A stretch of DNA of 64,000 nucleotides from an uncultured Eubacteriales bacterium (GTDB lineage Bacteria > Bacillota > Clostridia > Lachnospirales > Lachnospiraceae): contig OMWY01000002.1 of assembly GCA_900314885.1 (NCBI GenBank), positions 120,745 through 184,744 on the forward strand, read 5' to 3'. Shown here in pieces: positions 1-8,754 of this stretch. A program made the position numbers and the translations under genes. Position 1 is the first letter of the stretch. Every line of letters begins with the position of its first letter. The notes beneath the pieces are model-generated. The model searched no databases. It saw only the letters and a program-made list of their open reading frames with translations, and was not told where the DNA came from.

Positions 1-1656
1 ATAGCTAACCGCGATACGGATTACGTCCTTAAAATGTGCGGCCTTCTTGTCCTTCTTGCGGCTATAGGCCTTGCAGTCGCTATTACCGCCCAGTGGTTTG
101 CCTCTGTAGCCTCGGCGGGTGTCGCAAAAAGGGTAAAGCATGATCTCTTTGTGAATATAGAGAAGCTCTCATTCGCCGATATAGATAAGTTTGGTCCCGC
201 GACCCTCATCACTAGGATGACGAGCGATATGAATCAGATTCAGTCGGGTATCAATATGATGCTCCGTCTCCTTCTCCGTTCCCCATTTATAGTATTTGGC
301 GCAATGGTTATGGCATTTACAATAGATGTAAAAGCAGCCATCGTTTTTGTCGTTATTATTCCGCTTCTTGCCGCTGTAGTGCTCGGTATAACTATATGGT
401 GTATCCCCCGCTATAAGCTGGTTCAGGGAGCGCTTGACAAGGTTCTTCAGATAACCCGGGAAAACCTTACCGGTGTTAGGGTCATCAGGGCATTTACAAA
501 GGAAAAGGAAGAGACAGAAGAGTTCGAAGGGAAAAATGATGAGCTTACCGCTCTAAACAAGCACGTGGGCCGTGTCAGCGCCCTTTTAAATCCCGTAACC
601 TACGTCATGATAAATGTCGCGACCGCTGTTCTTATATGGGTTTGCGGCGACAGGGTAAATACCGGAAGTCTCACCCAGGGTCAGACTGTCGCCCTTGTAT
701 ATTATATGGCTCAGATCCTGGTTGAGCTTATTAAGCTCGCTAACATGATAGTTACCCTCACAAAGACCGCCGCCTGCGCCGACAGGGTATGCGCCGTCAT
801 GAACGCTAAGAGCTCCATGCCTGTAAATGTCCTTTCCGATGAGGCGGATAAGAAGCTTAAGAAGGCGGAGGTGCTCGATTTCGATAAGGAAGCTCCTAAG
901 GGTTCCTCAGTAGAATTTAAAAATGTATCGCTCAATTACTCGGGAAAGGGCGATAATGCGCTTGAAGCGATTGATTTTGTCGCAAATCCGGGTGAGACAA
1001 TCGGTATAATAGGAGGTACAGGATCGGGCAAATCAAGTCTTGTTAACCTGATTCCGAGATTTTACGATACCACTGACGGCAAGGTCCTTGTTGCCGGTGA
1101 AAATGTTCGAGATTACGACCTTCATGACCTACGCGGGAAGATAGGTGTAGTGCCTCAGAAGGCGGTGCTCTTTACCGGTACTATCCGTGACAATATGAAA
1201 TGGGGAAATCCGGACGCTACGGATGATGAAATCATGGAAGCTGTTAAGGCTGCCCAGGCCCTTGATGTAATAAGGGCAAAGGAAGACGGCCTTGATTCTT
1301 ATGTTACTCAGGGTGGCAGGAACCTGTCAGGCGGTCAGAGGCAGAGGCTTACCATAGCGAGGGCCTTGGTTAAGAATCCCGATATCCTTATCCTCGATGA
1401 CAGCGCCTCGGCTCTAGACTTTGCTACGGACGCGGCTCTGAGGAGGTCTCTTAAGGAGCTTGCCGGCAATCTGTCGGTCTTTATAGTTTCGCAGCGCGCG
1501 GCAAGCGTTATGCACGCCGATAAGATTATTGTCCTTGATGAAGGAAGGATAGCGGGAATAGGTACGAACGACGAGCTTCTTAAGTCATGTGATGTCTATA
1601 AGGAAATATACGATTCGCAGTTTAGCAATAACTACGCGGGTAAGGAGGCAGTCTGA
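1..1656 (+). CDS. ABC exporter subunit 1 (degenerate ATPase site), 5' partial
   Basis: ATP-driven membrane exporter half-transporter; the frame is open to base 1, so the N-terminus lies outside the window. The visible part has several hydrophobic helices of an ABC_membrane domain (about the first 300 residues from the ATG at 34), then a nucleotide-binding domain: Walker A GGTGSGKSS near nt 1012, signature LSGGQRQRL near 1327, Walker B ILILDDSASALD near 1387. The catalytic Glu after Walker B is Asp, and the H-loop His is Gln (VSQRAAS). That is the usual pattern of the degenerate-site subunit of heterodimeric exporters. Its stop overlaps the next start by one base (TGATG), so the two are translationally coupled. 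Substrate (drug, lipid or peptide) cannot be read. Confidence 0.93.
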   Translation: MANRDTDYVLKMCGLLVLLAAIGLAVAITAQWFASVASAGVAKRVKHDLFVNIEKLSFADIDKFGPATLITRMTSDMNQIQSGINMMLRLLLRSPFIVFGAMVMAFTIDVKAAIVFVVIIPLLAAVVLGITIWCIPRYKLVQGALDKVLQITRENLTGVRVIRAFTKEKEETEEFEGKNDELTALNKHVGRVSALLNPVTYVMINVATAVLIWVCGDRVNTGSLTQGQTVALVYYMAQILVELIKLANMIVTLTKTAACADRVCAVMNAKSSMPVNVLSDEADKKLKKAEVLDFDKEAPKGSSVEFKNVSLNYSGKGDNALEAIDFVANPGETIGIIGGTGSGKSSLVNLIPRFYDTTDGKVLVAGENVRDYDLHDLRGKIGVVPQKAVLFTGTIRDNMKWGNPDATDDEIMEAVKAAQALDVIRAKEDGLDSYVTQGGRNLSGGQRQRLTIARALVKNPDILILDDSASALDFATDAALRRSLKELAGNLSVFIVSQRAASVMHADKIIVLDEGRIAGIGTNDELLKSCDVYKEIYDSQFSNNYAGKEAV

Positions 1657-3413
1657 TGGGAACCAGGAAGAAACTTAACCGCGATGAATCGGGAAAGATA
1701 TTAAGAGAAGTATTTACATATCTGGGAAATTATAAGGCGCTCATGTTCTTAACCGTAGCCCTTGCGACGGCTATAGTTGTCCTTACCCTCTATGTCCCTA
1801 TCCTTACGGGAAACGCGATTGACTTCCTGATCGGGAAGGGTGAGGTAGACTTTAAGTCCGTTCTCGCCATTTTGATAAAGGTATGTGTGATTGTCGCTAT
1901 AACAGGGCTTCTTCAGTGGATAATGAATACCGTGAACAACAGAATCACGTATCATGTAGTTCGCGACATAAGGAACAGGGCCTTTGAGAAGATAGAAAAG
2001 CTTCCGCTCTCATATATAGATAATCACCCTTACGGTGAAATAGAGAACAGGGTTATAGCCGATGCCGACCAGTTCTCGGATGGCCTCCTTATGGGCTTTA
2101 CCCAGCTTTTTACGGGAATTGTAACTATCATCGGAACCCTTATATTCATGTTCCGTATAGATGTTTTCATAGCCCTTGTTGTTGTGGTGCTTACCCCGAT
2201 TTCTTTGTTTGTGGCTAAGTTTATCGCAAGCAGAACCTATTCCATGTTCAAGGCGCAGAGCGAAACCAGGGCCGAACAGTCGGGATTTGTGGATGAAGTT
2301 ATCCAGAACCAGTCTGTCGTCGAAGCATTTTCGAAGGAAAAGGACGAGATAGAGAAGTTCGATGAGATAAATGAGAGGCTTGAGAAGGTAAGTGTCCGTT
2401 CCACATTTTTCTCAAGCATCGTGAACCCGTCGACGAGATTCCTTAACAGCCTTATCTATGCGGGAGTTGGCCTTGTCGGTGCTATCCAGGCTATAAACGG
2501 TTCCATAACCGTCGGAAATCTCTCAGCATTTTTACAGTACGCGAACCAGTACACGAAGCCATTTAACGATATCTCAAATGTAATTACGGAGCTTCAGAAC
2601 GCTATTGCCTGCGCGGGAAGGATATTTGCCCTCATAGACGAGGAAGCGGAAATCCCTGACAGTCCTGATGCCGCGGTTCTATGCGATGTAGAGGGAAATG
2701 TGGCGCTTAATGACGTAAGCTTCTCCTATGTGCCTGAGAAGAAGCTCATAGAGAATCTGAATCTCTCGGTTAAACCCGGTCAGCGTATCGCCATTGTAGG
2801 ACCTACCGGTTGTGGAAAAACGACATTAATTAATCTTTTAATGCGCTTTTATGATGTTAAGTCCGGGGCCGTTTGTGTCGAAAATAAAGATATAAGAACC
2901 GTAACCCGCGAGAGCCTTCGTAAGAGCTACGGTATGGTGCTTCAGGATACGTGGATAAAGGGCGGAACCATCAGGGAGAATATTACCTTCGGTAAGCCTG
3001 ACGCCACAGAAGAAGAGATAATAGCGGCGGCGAAGGCGGCCCATTCGTACGGTTTTATCATGCGTATGAAGGACGGATTTGACACTGTGGTAGGCGAGGA
3101 TGGCGGAAGCCTCTCTATAGGCCAGAAGCAGCTTCTCTGCATAACCCGTGTCATGCTTGCCCTGCCGCCTATGTTAATACTTGACGAGGCGACCTCATCT
3201 ATAGATACCAGAACTGAACTTAAGATTCAGCAGGCGTTTGACAGGATGATGCAGGGACGGACCAGCTTTATAGTTGCCCACCGCCTTTCAACCATTAAGA
3301 ACGCGGATATCATACTTGTAATGAAGGATGGCCATGTAATAGAACAGGGTAACCACGAGGAACTCCTCACAAAAGGAGGGTTCTACGCCAACCTCTACAA
3401 CAGCCAATTCTAA
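1656..3413 (+). CDS. ABC exporter subunit 2
   Basis: Partner half-transporter of 585 residues. Six predicted hydrophobic segments occupy roughly residues 28-310, followed by a nucleotide-binding domain with Walker A GPTGCGKTT (about residue 381), signature LSIGQ (about 485) in place of LSGGQ, Walker B MLILDEATSSID and an intact H-loop IVAHRLST. Canonical Walker B and His here, with an altered signature, complement the defects of the upstream subunit: one consensus and one degenerate ATP site in the dimer. A start overlapping the upstream stop and an SD (AAGGAGG) 6-8 bases ahead support the call. Family: heterodimeric multidrug/lipid exporters; substrate unknown. Confidence 0.94.
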   Translation: MGTRKKLNRDESGKILREVFTYLGNYKALMFLTVALATAIVVLTLYVPILTGNAIDFLIGKGEVDFKSVLAILIKVCVIVAITGLLQWIMNTVNNRITYHVVRDIRNRAFEKIEKLPLSYIDNHPYGEIENRVIADADQFSDGLLMGFTQLFTGIVTIIGTLIFMFRIDVFIALVVVVLTPISLFVAKFIASRTYSMFKAQSETRAEQSGFVDEVIQNQSVVEAFSKEKDEIEKFDEINERLEKVSVRSTFFSSIVNPSTRFLNSLIYAGVGLVGAIQAINGSITVGNLSAFLQYANQYTKPFNDISNVITELQNAIACAGRIFALIDEEAEIPDSPDAAVLCDVEGNVALNDVSFSYVPEKKLIENLNLSVKPGQRIAIVGPTGCGKTTLINLLMRFYDVKSGAVCVENKDIRTVTRESLRKSYGMVLQDTWIKGGTIRENITFGKPDATEEEIIAAAKAAHSYGFIMRMKDGFDTVVGEDGGSLSIGQKQLLCITRVMLALPPMLILDEATSSIDTRTELKIQQAFDRMMQGRTSFIVAHRLSTIKNADIILVMKDGHVIEQGNHEELLTKGGFYANLYNSQF

Positions 3414-3418
3414 GGAAA

Positions 3419-3442
3419 GGGGACACACTAAAGTATGTCCCC
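3419..3442. terminator. Hairpin after the ABC exporter operon
   Basis: GGGGACA and TGTCCCC arms flank a short loop directly after the stop codon. There is no strong T-run, so it may be an mRNA 3' stabiliser or a repeat remnant rather than a classic intrinsic terminator. Confidence 0.45.
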
Positions 3443-3459
3443 ATGGAAGAAGGAAAACA

Positions 3460-3531
3460 GGGGTCAGTCTTCATAAAATTTTTATCAGTACGCGTAGCGG
3501 CTGATAAAAACTTTATGGGGTTCCTGACCCC
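3460..3531. repeat. Long imperfect palindrome with GTA-capped centre
   Basis: Outer arms GGGGTCAG/CTGACCCC enclose CATAAAA/TTTTATG-type arms and a central stem CTGATAAAA capped by CGC-GTA-GCG. The architecture (outer arm, TAAAATTT segment, variable central GNA hairpin) matches the two elements at 26220-26286 and 55891-55956, although the outer arms differ. It ends 15 bp before the diguanylate cyclase gene and occupies its leader. Confidence 0.7.
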
Positions 3532-3546
3532 GTAACCAGGTATCAT

Positions 3547-4692
3547 ATGGAAATTTACTACATATTCATCCTCTACATCCTTACCATTCTCGGCGTAATA
3601 CTTATCTATAACCGTGATGTCGACTCAAGAGCGCAGAAGCAGTCGAGCTTCCGCCGCCTTGTGTGGATGCTTATGGTCATGGTTATCGTCGACGTAATCG
3701 GAAGAATAGGGGTAACAGACACACTTACGCTTGTCGCGTCATGGGCGTCGAATTATTTTTCATACATAATCGACCCCATCTATTATTTCCTTGTCTTCCA
3801 GTATATAAATGACTGGCTCGACGAAGACAGGATATTCTATGGGATGATGCACAACATAATTTTGGTTTTTGTTATCTTAAATACAGCTTTAGTTACGTTT
3901 TCTCAAATCGCGCGAGTGAACTGGTTCTTCGATTTTAACGGTCCGGGAGGCCAGTACCAACGTGGCTCACTTTACCTTGTCCGCGCGATCGTGATGATAA
4001 CCATTTTCTTCATGATTTTAGTCTATACGCTTATAAACAAGAATCATATCTTGGCTGTAAATAAGGGAACTCTTATAGCCTTTCCTATGATTCCGGTTGT
4101 ATTCGGTGTCCTGCAGCCATTTGTGCCGGGCATGTGCTTCGAGTACGTAGGCATGAGCCTTTCCTGCCTCGTGCTTCTCATTTCCGTCCAGAGCAATTCC
4201 GCCAATCTTGACGCCATGACAGGAACAATGAGCCGCAGGCGCTTAAATATGGTTATTAACAATATAGACGCGAGGAAAGAGAGATCTGACGCTTACGCCT
4301 TTATGATGATAGATATCAATAATTTCAAGGGAATTAATGATAAATACGGTCACCAGGAGGGTGACGAGGCCATAAAAACCGTGGCGGACGCTATCGGCAG
4401 GAGTATAAGGAAGAGCGATGTCCTCTGCCGTTACGGTGGTGATGAATTCGGTATTCTTATGCTGCACTGCCTTCCTGATACACCTGAATCGGTAAACGAG
4501 CGAATTTCCCGTTCGCTTACAAGTGTAAATGCTTCGCATATGAAGCCATACGAGCTCTCGGTTAGTATAGGCTGGAGTGTATGCAAACCTCTGGATACCC
4601 GTAAGGTTGATGATGTAATAAAGGACGCCGATGACGCCATGTACGAGAATAAAAAGCTATACCACAAGGAGCATAATATTCCGTTCAGATAG
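3547..4692 (+). CDS. Membrane-bound diguanylate cyclase (GGDEF)
   Basis: Makes cyclic di-GMP from two GTP. Seven or so hydrophobic segments fill residues 1-225 (a 7TM-like sensor region), followed by a GGDEF domain (about 232-375). The active-site motif RYGGDEF is intact near residue 294, and an RxxD inhibitory site (RKSD) lies five residues before it, so product feedback is likely. No EAL domain follows. The gene stands alone between the ABC exporter and the opp operon; its leader is the palindrome at 3460-3531 and only a weak SD is visible. The signal sensed is unknown; c-di-GMP would fit control of motility or attachment in this flagellated organism. Confidence 0.93.
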   Translation: MEIYYIFILYILTILGVILIYNRDVDSRAQKQSSFRRLVWMLMVMVIVDVIGRIGVTDTLTLVASWASNYFSYIIDPIYYFLVFQYINDWLDEDRIFYGMMHNIILVFVILNTALVTFSQIARVNWFFDFNGPGGQYQRGSLYLVRAIVMITIFFMILVYTLINKNHILAVNKGTLIAFPMIPVVFGVLQPFVPGMCFEYVGMSLSCLVLLISVQSNSANLDAMTGTMSRRRLNMVINNIDARKERSDAYAFMMIDINNFKGINDKYGHQEGDEAIKTVADAIGRSIRKSDVLCRYGGDEFGILMLHCLPDTPESVNERISRSLTSVNASHMKPYELSVSIGWSVCKPLDTRKVDDVIKDADDAMYENKKLYHKEHNIPFR

Positions 4693-4748
4693 GACTTGAT
4701 ATTCCTTCAGATTATAACAACTATAATTATAAAGAATTCTTTATATAC

Positions 4749-4777
4749 TTTACATTTACTGTTTATAATTGTATAAT
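4749..4777 (+). promoter_or_regulatory. Sigma-A promoter of oppA
   Basis: TTTACA (4749-4754), 17-bp spacer, TATAAT (4772-4777). The predicted start near 4784 lies about 12 bases before the terminator-like hairpin at 4796. Confidence 0.7.
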
Positions 4778-4795
4778 TAACAACAGATTGCAAGG

Positions 4796-4830
4796 GAGCG
4801 GTCACATTTTAACAATGTGCCGCTCTTTTT
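4796..4830 (+). terminator. Intrinsic-terminator hairpin in the oppA leader
   Basis: GAGCGG and CCGCTC with inner CACATT/AATGTG form a strong stem followed by TTTTT. It sits between the only visible oppA promoter and the oppA ribosome site (GGAGG at 4845). It could terminate the upstream cyclase transcript or attenuate oppA. Confidence 0.8.
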
Positions 4831-4857
4831 GCTAAAACAAACATGGAGGAACAGTAA

Positions 4858-6636
4858 ATGAAAAAAACAAACAGGATTTTGTCACTCGTCGTGGCAGCTT
4901 CCATGATGCTCGGTTTAACCGGCTGCGGAAGCTCAGCCTACAGCACGGGATCATCGGCATCAGGGGGAGCCACAGCATCAACAGCCGCAAGTTCTTCTGC
5001 CGCAGGAAGCGCTGCAAGCTCATCTTCATCAGGAGCGGCATCGGGAAGCCAGGCGACTGCAAGCACAACTGCTGAAGCAGGTACAGAGGATCTTAACGTA
5101 ATGCTTGAGACACCGGTAGAGTCACTTGACCCTCAGCAGGCTACAGACGGTACCTCATTTGAGGTTATCGCGGATTATACAGACGGTCTTATGCAGATGG
5201 ACGCAGACGGCAAGGCTGTAAACGCAATCGCCGAGAGCTACGAAGAGAGTGATGACAGTCTTACCTGGACCTTCCACTTAAGGGAAGACGCCAAGTGGTC
5301 GAACGGTGAGCCTGTAACCGCGGCTGACTTCGTATTCGGCTGGCAGAGAGCCGTTGATCCGGACGTTGCGAGTGAGTACAGCTACATGCTTTCAGACATC
5401 GGTCAGGTTAAGAACGCGGCTGATATCATAGCCGGAAAGAAGGACAAGTCAGAGCTTGGTGTAACAGCCGTTGATGAACATACACTCAAGGTAGAGCTTG
5501 AAGCTCCTGTAAGCTACTTCCTTTCACTCATGTACTTCCCTACATTTTACCCTGTAAATGAGAAGTTCTATGATACGTGCAAGGATACATTCGGTACAAG
5601 CCCTGAGACTACACTTTCAAACGGCGCGTTTGTGCTTGATAAGTATGAACCGGCCGCTACAGAGTTCCATTTAACCAAGAACGCCGATTACTACGACGCT
5701 GACAGGGTCAAGCTCGCGGGCATTGATTATCAGGTAATCCAGGATTCACAGACAGCTCTTATGAGCTATCAGAACGGCGAACTTGATACTACCCTTGTAA
5801 ATGGCGATCAGGTCGATCAGGTTAAGGATGACCCTGAATTCAAGGCTGTCGGCGCAGGATATATGTGGTATGTAAGCCCTAACATTTCTAAGGTTAAGGA
5901 GCTTCAGAACGAAAACATCCGCAAGGCCCTCACCTTCGCTATTGACCGTGAGGCTATCGCTACCGATATCCTTAAGGATGGCTCAACACCTACTTACACA
6001 GCCGTACCTCCTCAGTTCGCTGCAGGCCCTGATGGAAGCGACTTCTCAGCAGACCAGGATAAGTTTAAGGACGTATGCGCTTCAGATGCGGCTAAGGCAG
6101 CAGATTACTGGAAGCAGGGACTTTCAGAATTAGGAGTTGATTCTATTACCCTTGAGATGGTTGTAGATGCGGACGACGCTCCTCAGAAGGTCGCTACGGT
6201 TCTCCAGGAACAGTGGCAGACTAACCTTCCGGGACTCACAGTTTCCATCAAGGTTGAACCAAAGAAGCAGAGGGTTCAGGATATGCAGGACGGAAACTTC
6301 GAGCTTGGCCTTACAAGATGGGGCCCTGACTATGCCGATCCTATGACCTATCTCGGTATGTGGGTAACCGATAATTCAAATAACTACGGACTCTGGACCA
6401 ACGCTGATTATGATTCTATTATCGCCGAGTGCACCACAGGCGAGACAGCTACAGATCCCGAGAAGAGATGGACGAGACTTTATGACGCAGAGCAGCTTGT
6501 CATGAACGAAGCGGTTATTTTCCCTCTCTACACCCAGTGCAACGCTGAGATGATTAAGAGCAACGTAACAGGTATCGAGTACCATCCTGTAGCGCTCAAC
6601 AGAGTTTATAAGGACACTGTTAAGGCTGCTCAGTAA
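4858..6636 (+). CDS. oppA: Oligopeptide-binding lipoprotein OppA
   Basis: Extracytoplasmic solute receptor for the oligopeptide importer encoded downstream. The lipoprotein signal MKKTNRILSLVVAASMMLGL ends in lipobox LTGC with Cys23 as the lipidation site. A Ser/Ala-rich linker (about 24-75) spaces the SBP_bac_5 domain (about 76-590) from the membrane; features include the RKALTFAIDREAI segment and a conserved C-terminal EAVIFPLYTQ stretch. 592 residues is normal for OppA. GGAGG lies 8 bases before the ATG. It is first in oppA-B-C-D-F; a hairpin after it probably lets receptor mRNA accumulate above the permease message. Peptide preference cannot be read. Confidence 0.95.
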   Translation: MKKTNRILSLVVAASMMLGLTGCGSSAYSTGSSASGGATASTAASSSAAGSAASSSSSGAASGSQATASTTAEAGTEDLNVMLETPVESLDPQQATDGTSFEVIADYTDGLMQMDADGKAVNAIAESYEESDDSLTWTFHLREDAKWSNGEPVTAADFVFGWQRAVDPDVASEYSYMLSDIGQVKNAADIIAGKKDKSELGVTAVDEHTLKVELEAPVSYFLSLMYFPTFYPVNEKFYDTCKDTFGTSPETTLSNGAFVLDKYEPAATEFHLTKNADYYDADRVKLAGIDYQVIQDSQTALMSYQNGELDTTLVNGDQVDQVKDDPEFKAVGAGYMWYVSPNISKVKELQNENIRKALTFAIDREAIATDILKDGSTPTYTAVPPQFAAGPDGSDFSADQDKFKDVCASDAAKAADYWKQGLSELGVDSITLEMVVDADDAPQKVATVLQEQWQTNLPGLTVSIKVEPKKQRVQDMQDGNFELGLTRWGPDYADPMTYLGMWVTDNSNNYGLWTNADYDSIIAECTTGETATDPEKRWTRLYDAEQLVMNEAVIFPLYTQCNAEMIKSNVTGIEYHPVALNRVYKDTVKAAQ

Positions 6637-6685
6637 TATCGATAATAAGCTTTTCTACGCCTCCTCATAAACCTTTTTGTGATAA

Positions 6686-6726
6686 GTGTGGGAACTGTAT
6701 ATTGTAATATATACAATTTCCCACAC
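6686..6726 (+). promoter_or_regulatory. oppA-oppB intercistronic hairpin
   Basis: GTGTGGGAA (6686) pairs with TTCCCACAC (6718) around an inner TGTATAT/ATATACA stem. There is no T-run, so it more likely protects the 3' end of oppA mRNA or reduces readthrough than fully terminates. Confidence 0.7.
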
Positions 6727-6768
6727 AAATCTTTTGTAGAAAATATAATCAATCCAGGGGTAAATGAT

Positions 6769-7704
6769 TTGAAAAAGTATCTCGCTAAACGAATTCTTAT
6801 TTCTCTTTTCACTCTCCTTATGATCCTCCTTGTCCTGTTCATACTTATGCAGCTCATGCCTGGATCACCATTCAACGATGAGAAATTAAATGACAGCCAG
6901 AGGGCGGCCCTTTACGCTAAGTACGGCCTCGATAAGCCTGTCATAGTTCAGTTTTTTACTTACGTTAAAAATATGCTGACGGGAGATTTCGGTGTCAGCT
7001 ATAATATTTCGAAAAATACGCCTATATCGCAGCTAATAGCGACCAGGCTTCCTATTTCCATAAGAATCGGCGGAGAAGCGGTTCTCCTCGGAGCCCTCGT
7101 GGGCCTCATACTTGGTGTCATCGCGGCTCTTATGCACGACACGATTGTCGATACAATCTGCACAATCATTTCAGTCATCGGCGTCTCCGTGCCAAGCTAC
7201 GTATTTGCCCTCTTCTTAAGCTATCAGTTTGGTTTCAGAGCAAAGATCTTCCCTATGCTTTACGATTCTAACTTTCCGGGAAAATCATCGGTTTTACCAA
7301 GCATAGCCCTTTCCATGTTCACCATGGCAAGTATCGCGAGATTTACGAGATCTGAAATGCTTGAGGTGCTTGACAGCGACTATATGCTTCTAGCTGAATC
7401 AAAGGGACTTTCGGGCTCGGCGCTTGTTTTCCGTCATGCTCTAAGGAATGCCTGCATTCCTATAATTACGGTTCTTGCGCCTTTGATAGTTGACCTCATG
7501 ACCGGTTCACTCGTAGTTGAGAAGATCTTCGCCATACCGGGAGTCGGATCTCTCCTTGTAAACGCAATTCAGTCAAACGACTATAACGTGGTTATATCGC
7601 TAAGCTTCATATATTCGGCGATGTATATTTTCATAATGCTGATTGTCGACATTCTCTATGGAATCATAGATCCCAGAATCAGACTTGCGAAGGGAGATGA
7701 GTAA
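6769..7704 (+). CDS. oppB: Oligopeptide ABC transporter permease OppB
   Basis: Membrane permease of the oligopeptide importer. I start it at TTG 6769 (MKKYLAKRILIS) because AGGGG lies 8 bases upstream and the residues match the usual OppB beginning; an ATG at 6679 would force translation through the oppA-oppB hairpin. 311 residues with six hydrophobic helices, the first at about residues 9-29, and a BPD_transp_1 domain with the EAA-type cytoplasmic loop (ESKGLSGSALVFRHALRNA) that docks on the ATPases. The stop abuts the oppC start. Confidence 0.94.
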   Translation: MKKYLAKRILISLFTLLMILLVLFILMQLMPGSPFNDEKLNDSQRAALYAKYGLDKPVIVQFFTYVKNMLTGDFGVSYNISKNTPISQLIATRLPISIRIGGEAVLLGALVGLILGVIAALMHDTIVDTICTIISVIGVSVPSYVFALFLSYQFGFRAKIFPMLYDSNFPGKSSVLPSIALSMFTMASIARFTRSEMLEVLDSDYMLLAESKGLSGSALVFRHALRNACIPIITVLAPLIVDLMTGSLVVEKIFAIPGVGSLLVNAIQSNDYNVVISLSFIYSAMYIFIMLIVDILYGIIDPRIRLAKGDE

Positions 7705-8754
7705 ATGGCGGAAGTAGATACCATGACAGCTTACGTCCCGACAGAGGATGATTTTAAGCTTAAGGATAATACCGAAAATATAGCGATAGACAATAATTTC
7801 GCTTCCCAATCCTATTGGAAGGAAGTAAGAAAGAAGTTTTTCCATAATAAGGGAGCGGTTGTCGGCTTGGCATTTGTAATTATTCTTACAATTCTTGCCA
7901 TTATCGGGCCCATGATTTCAGGCTATGCCTATTCAGAGCAGACAAGCGGCAAAAACCTTGCGCCGAGAATTCAGGGTATTGAAAATCTTGGCATTTTCGA
8001 TGGCTCGGAGACCATGGTAACTACGACGGGTACCAAGAAGATAAACGGCTACGCACAGGGGAAATTATATGATACATTTTACTGGTTCGGCTCCGATAAA
8101 TACGGTCGCGATATCTTCACCCGTACGTGGACAGGGGCCCGTGTCTCCCTTATAATCGCAGTAGCGGCAACCATAATAGACATGGTGATCGGTATGTCGT
8201 ATGGTCTTATTTCAGGGTATTTCGGCGGCAAAACCGATATGATTATGCAGAGAATCCTTGAGGTAGCGAACGGTATACCAAGACTTGTGGTAGTTACGCT
8301 TCTCTTACTTATTCTTAAGCCCGGCATGATTACAATTATCTTTGCCCTCATGCTGACGGAATGGATAGGCATGTCAAGGATAGCGAGAGCGGAAATGCTG
8401 AAGCTTAAGGAGCAGGAATTCGTCCTCGCTTCAAAGACGCTTGACGCAGGACCATTTTTCATAATATTCAAGGAAATCCTGCCAAATATCATCGGACCGG
8501 TCATAACTCAGGTTATGTTCTCGATTCCTACGGCTATATTTACAGAAGCCTTTCTCTCATTCGTAGGTCTCGGAATTCCGGTGCCTCAGTGTTCGCTCGG
8601 TTCCCTCATTTCCGAAGGCTATAACTCCTTTACGACCCATCCTTACCAGATAATTCCGCCGATTATTGTAATGGCCCTCTTAATGCTCTCGTTCAATCTG
8701 ATAGCTGATGGTCTCAGAGAAGCGCTTGATCCAAAGTTAAAGGAGACGTCGTAA
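7705..8754 (+). CDS. oppC: Oligopeptide ABC transporter permease OppC
   Basis: Second permease of the importer, 349 residues. It has the OppC N-terminal segment with one helix near residues 53-72, a larger extracytoplasmic loop, then a BPD_transp_1 domain with five more helices. The EAA loop reads ASKTLDAGPFFIIFKEILPN and is followed by the conserved segment EAFLSFVGLGIPVPQ. It starts on the base after the oppB stop and ends on the base before oppD, so translation is coupled. The SD is GGGAG in the end of oppB. Confidence 0.95.
   Translation: MAEVDTMTAYVPTEDDFKLKDNTENIAIDNNFASQSYWKEVRKKFFHNKGAVVGLAFVIILTILAIIGPMISGYAYSEQTSGKNLAPRIQGIENLGIFDGSETMVTTTGTKKINGYAQGKLYDTFYWFGSDKYGRDIFTRTWTGARVSLIIAVAATIIDMVIGMSYGLISGYFGGKTDMIMQRILEVANGIPRLVVVTLLLLILKPGMITIIFALMLTEWIGMSRIARAEMLKLKEQEFVLASKTLDAGPFFIIFKEILPNIIGPVITQVMFSIPTAIFTEAFLSFVGLGIPVPQCSLGSLISEGYNSFTTHPYQIIPPIIVMALLMLSFNLIADGLREALDPKLKETS

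Noticed and set aside
8079..8504. 141-codon minus-strand frame inside oppC
   Set aside because: OppC is clearly coded on +, and the minus frame has no family features.
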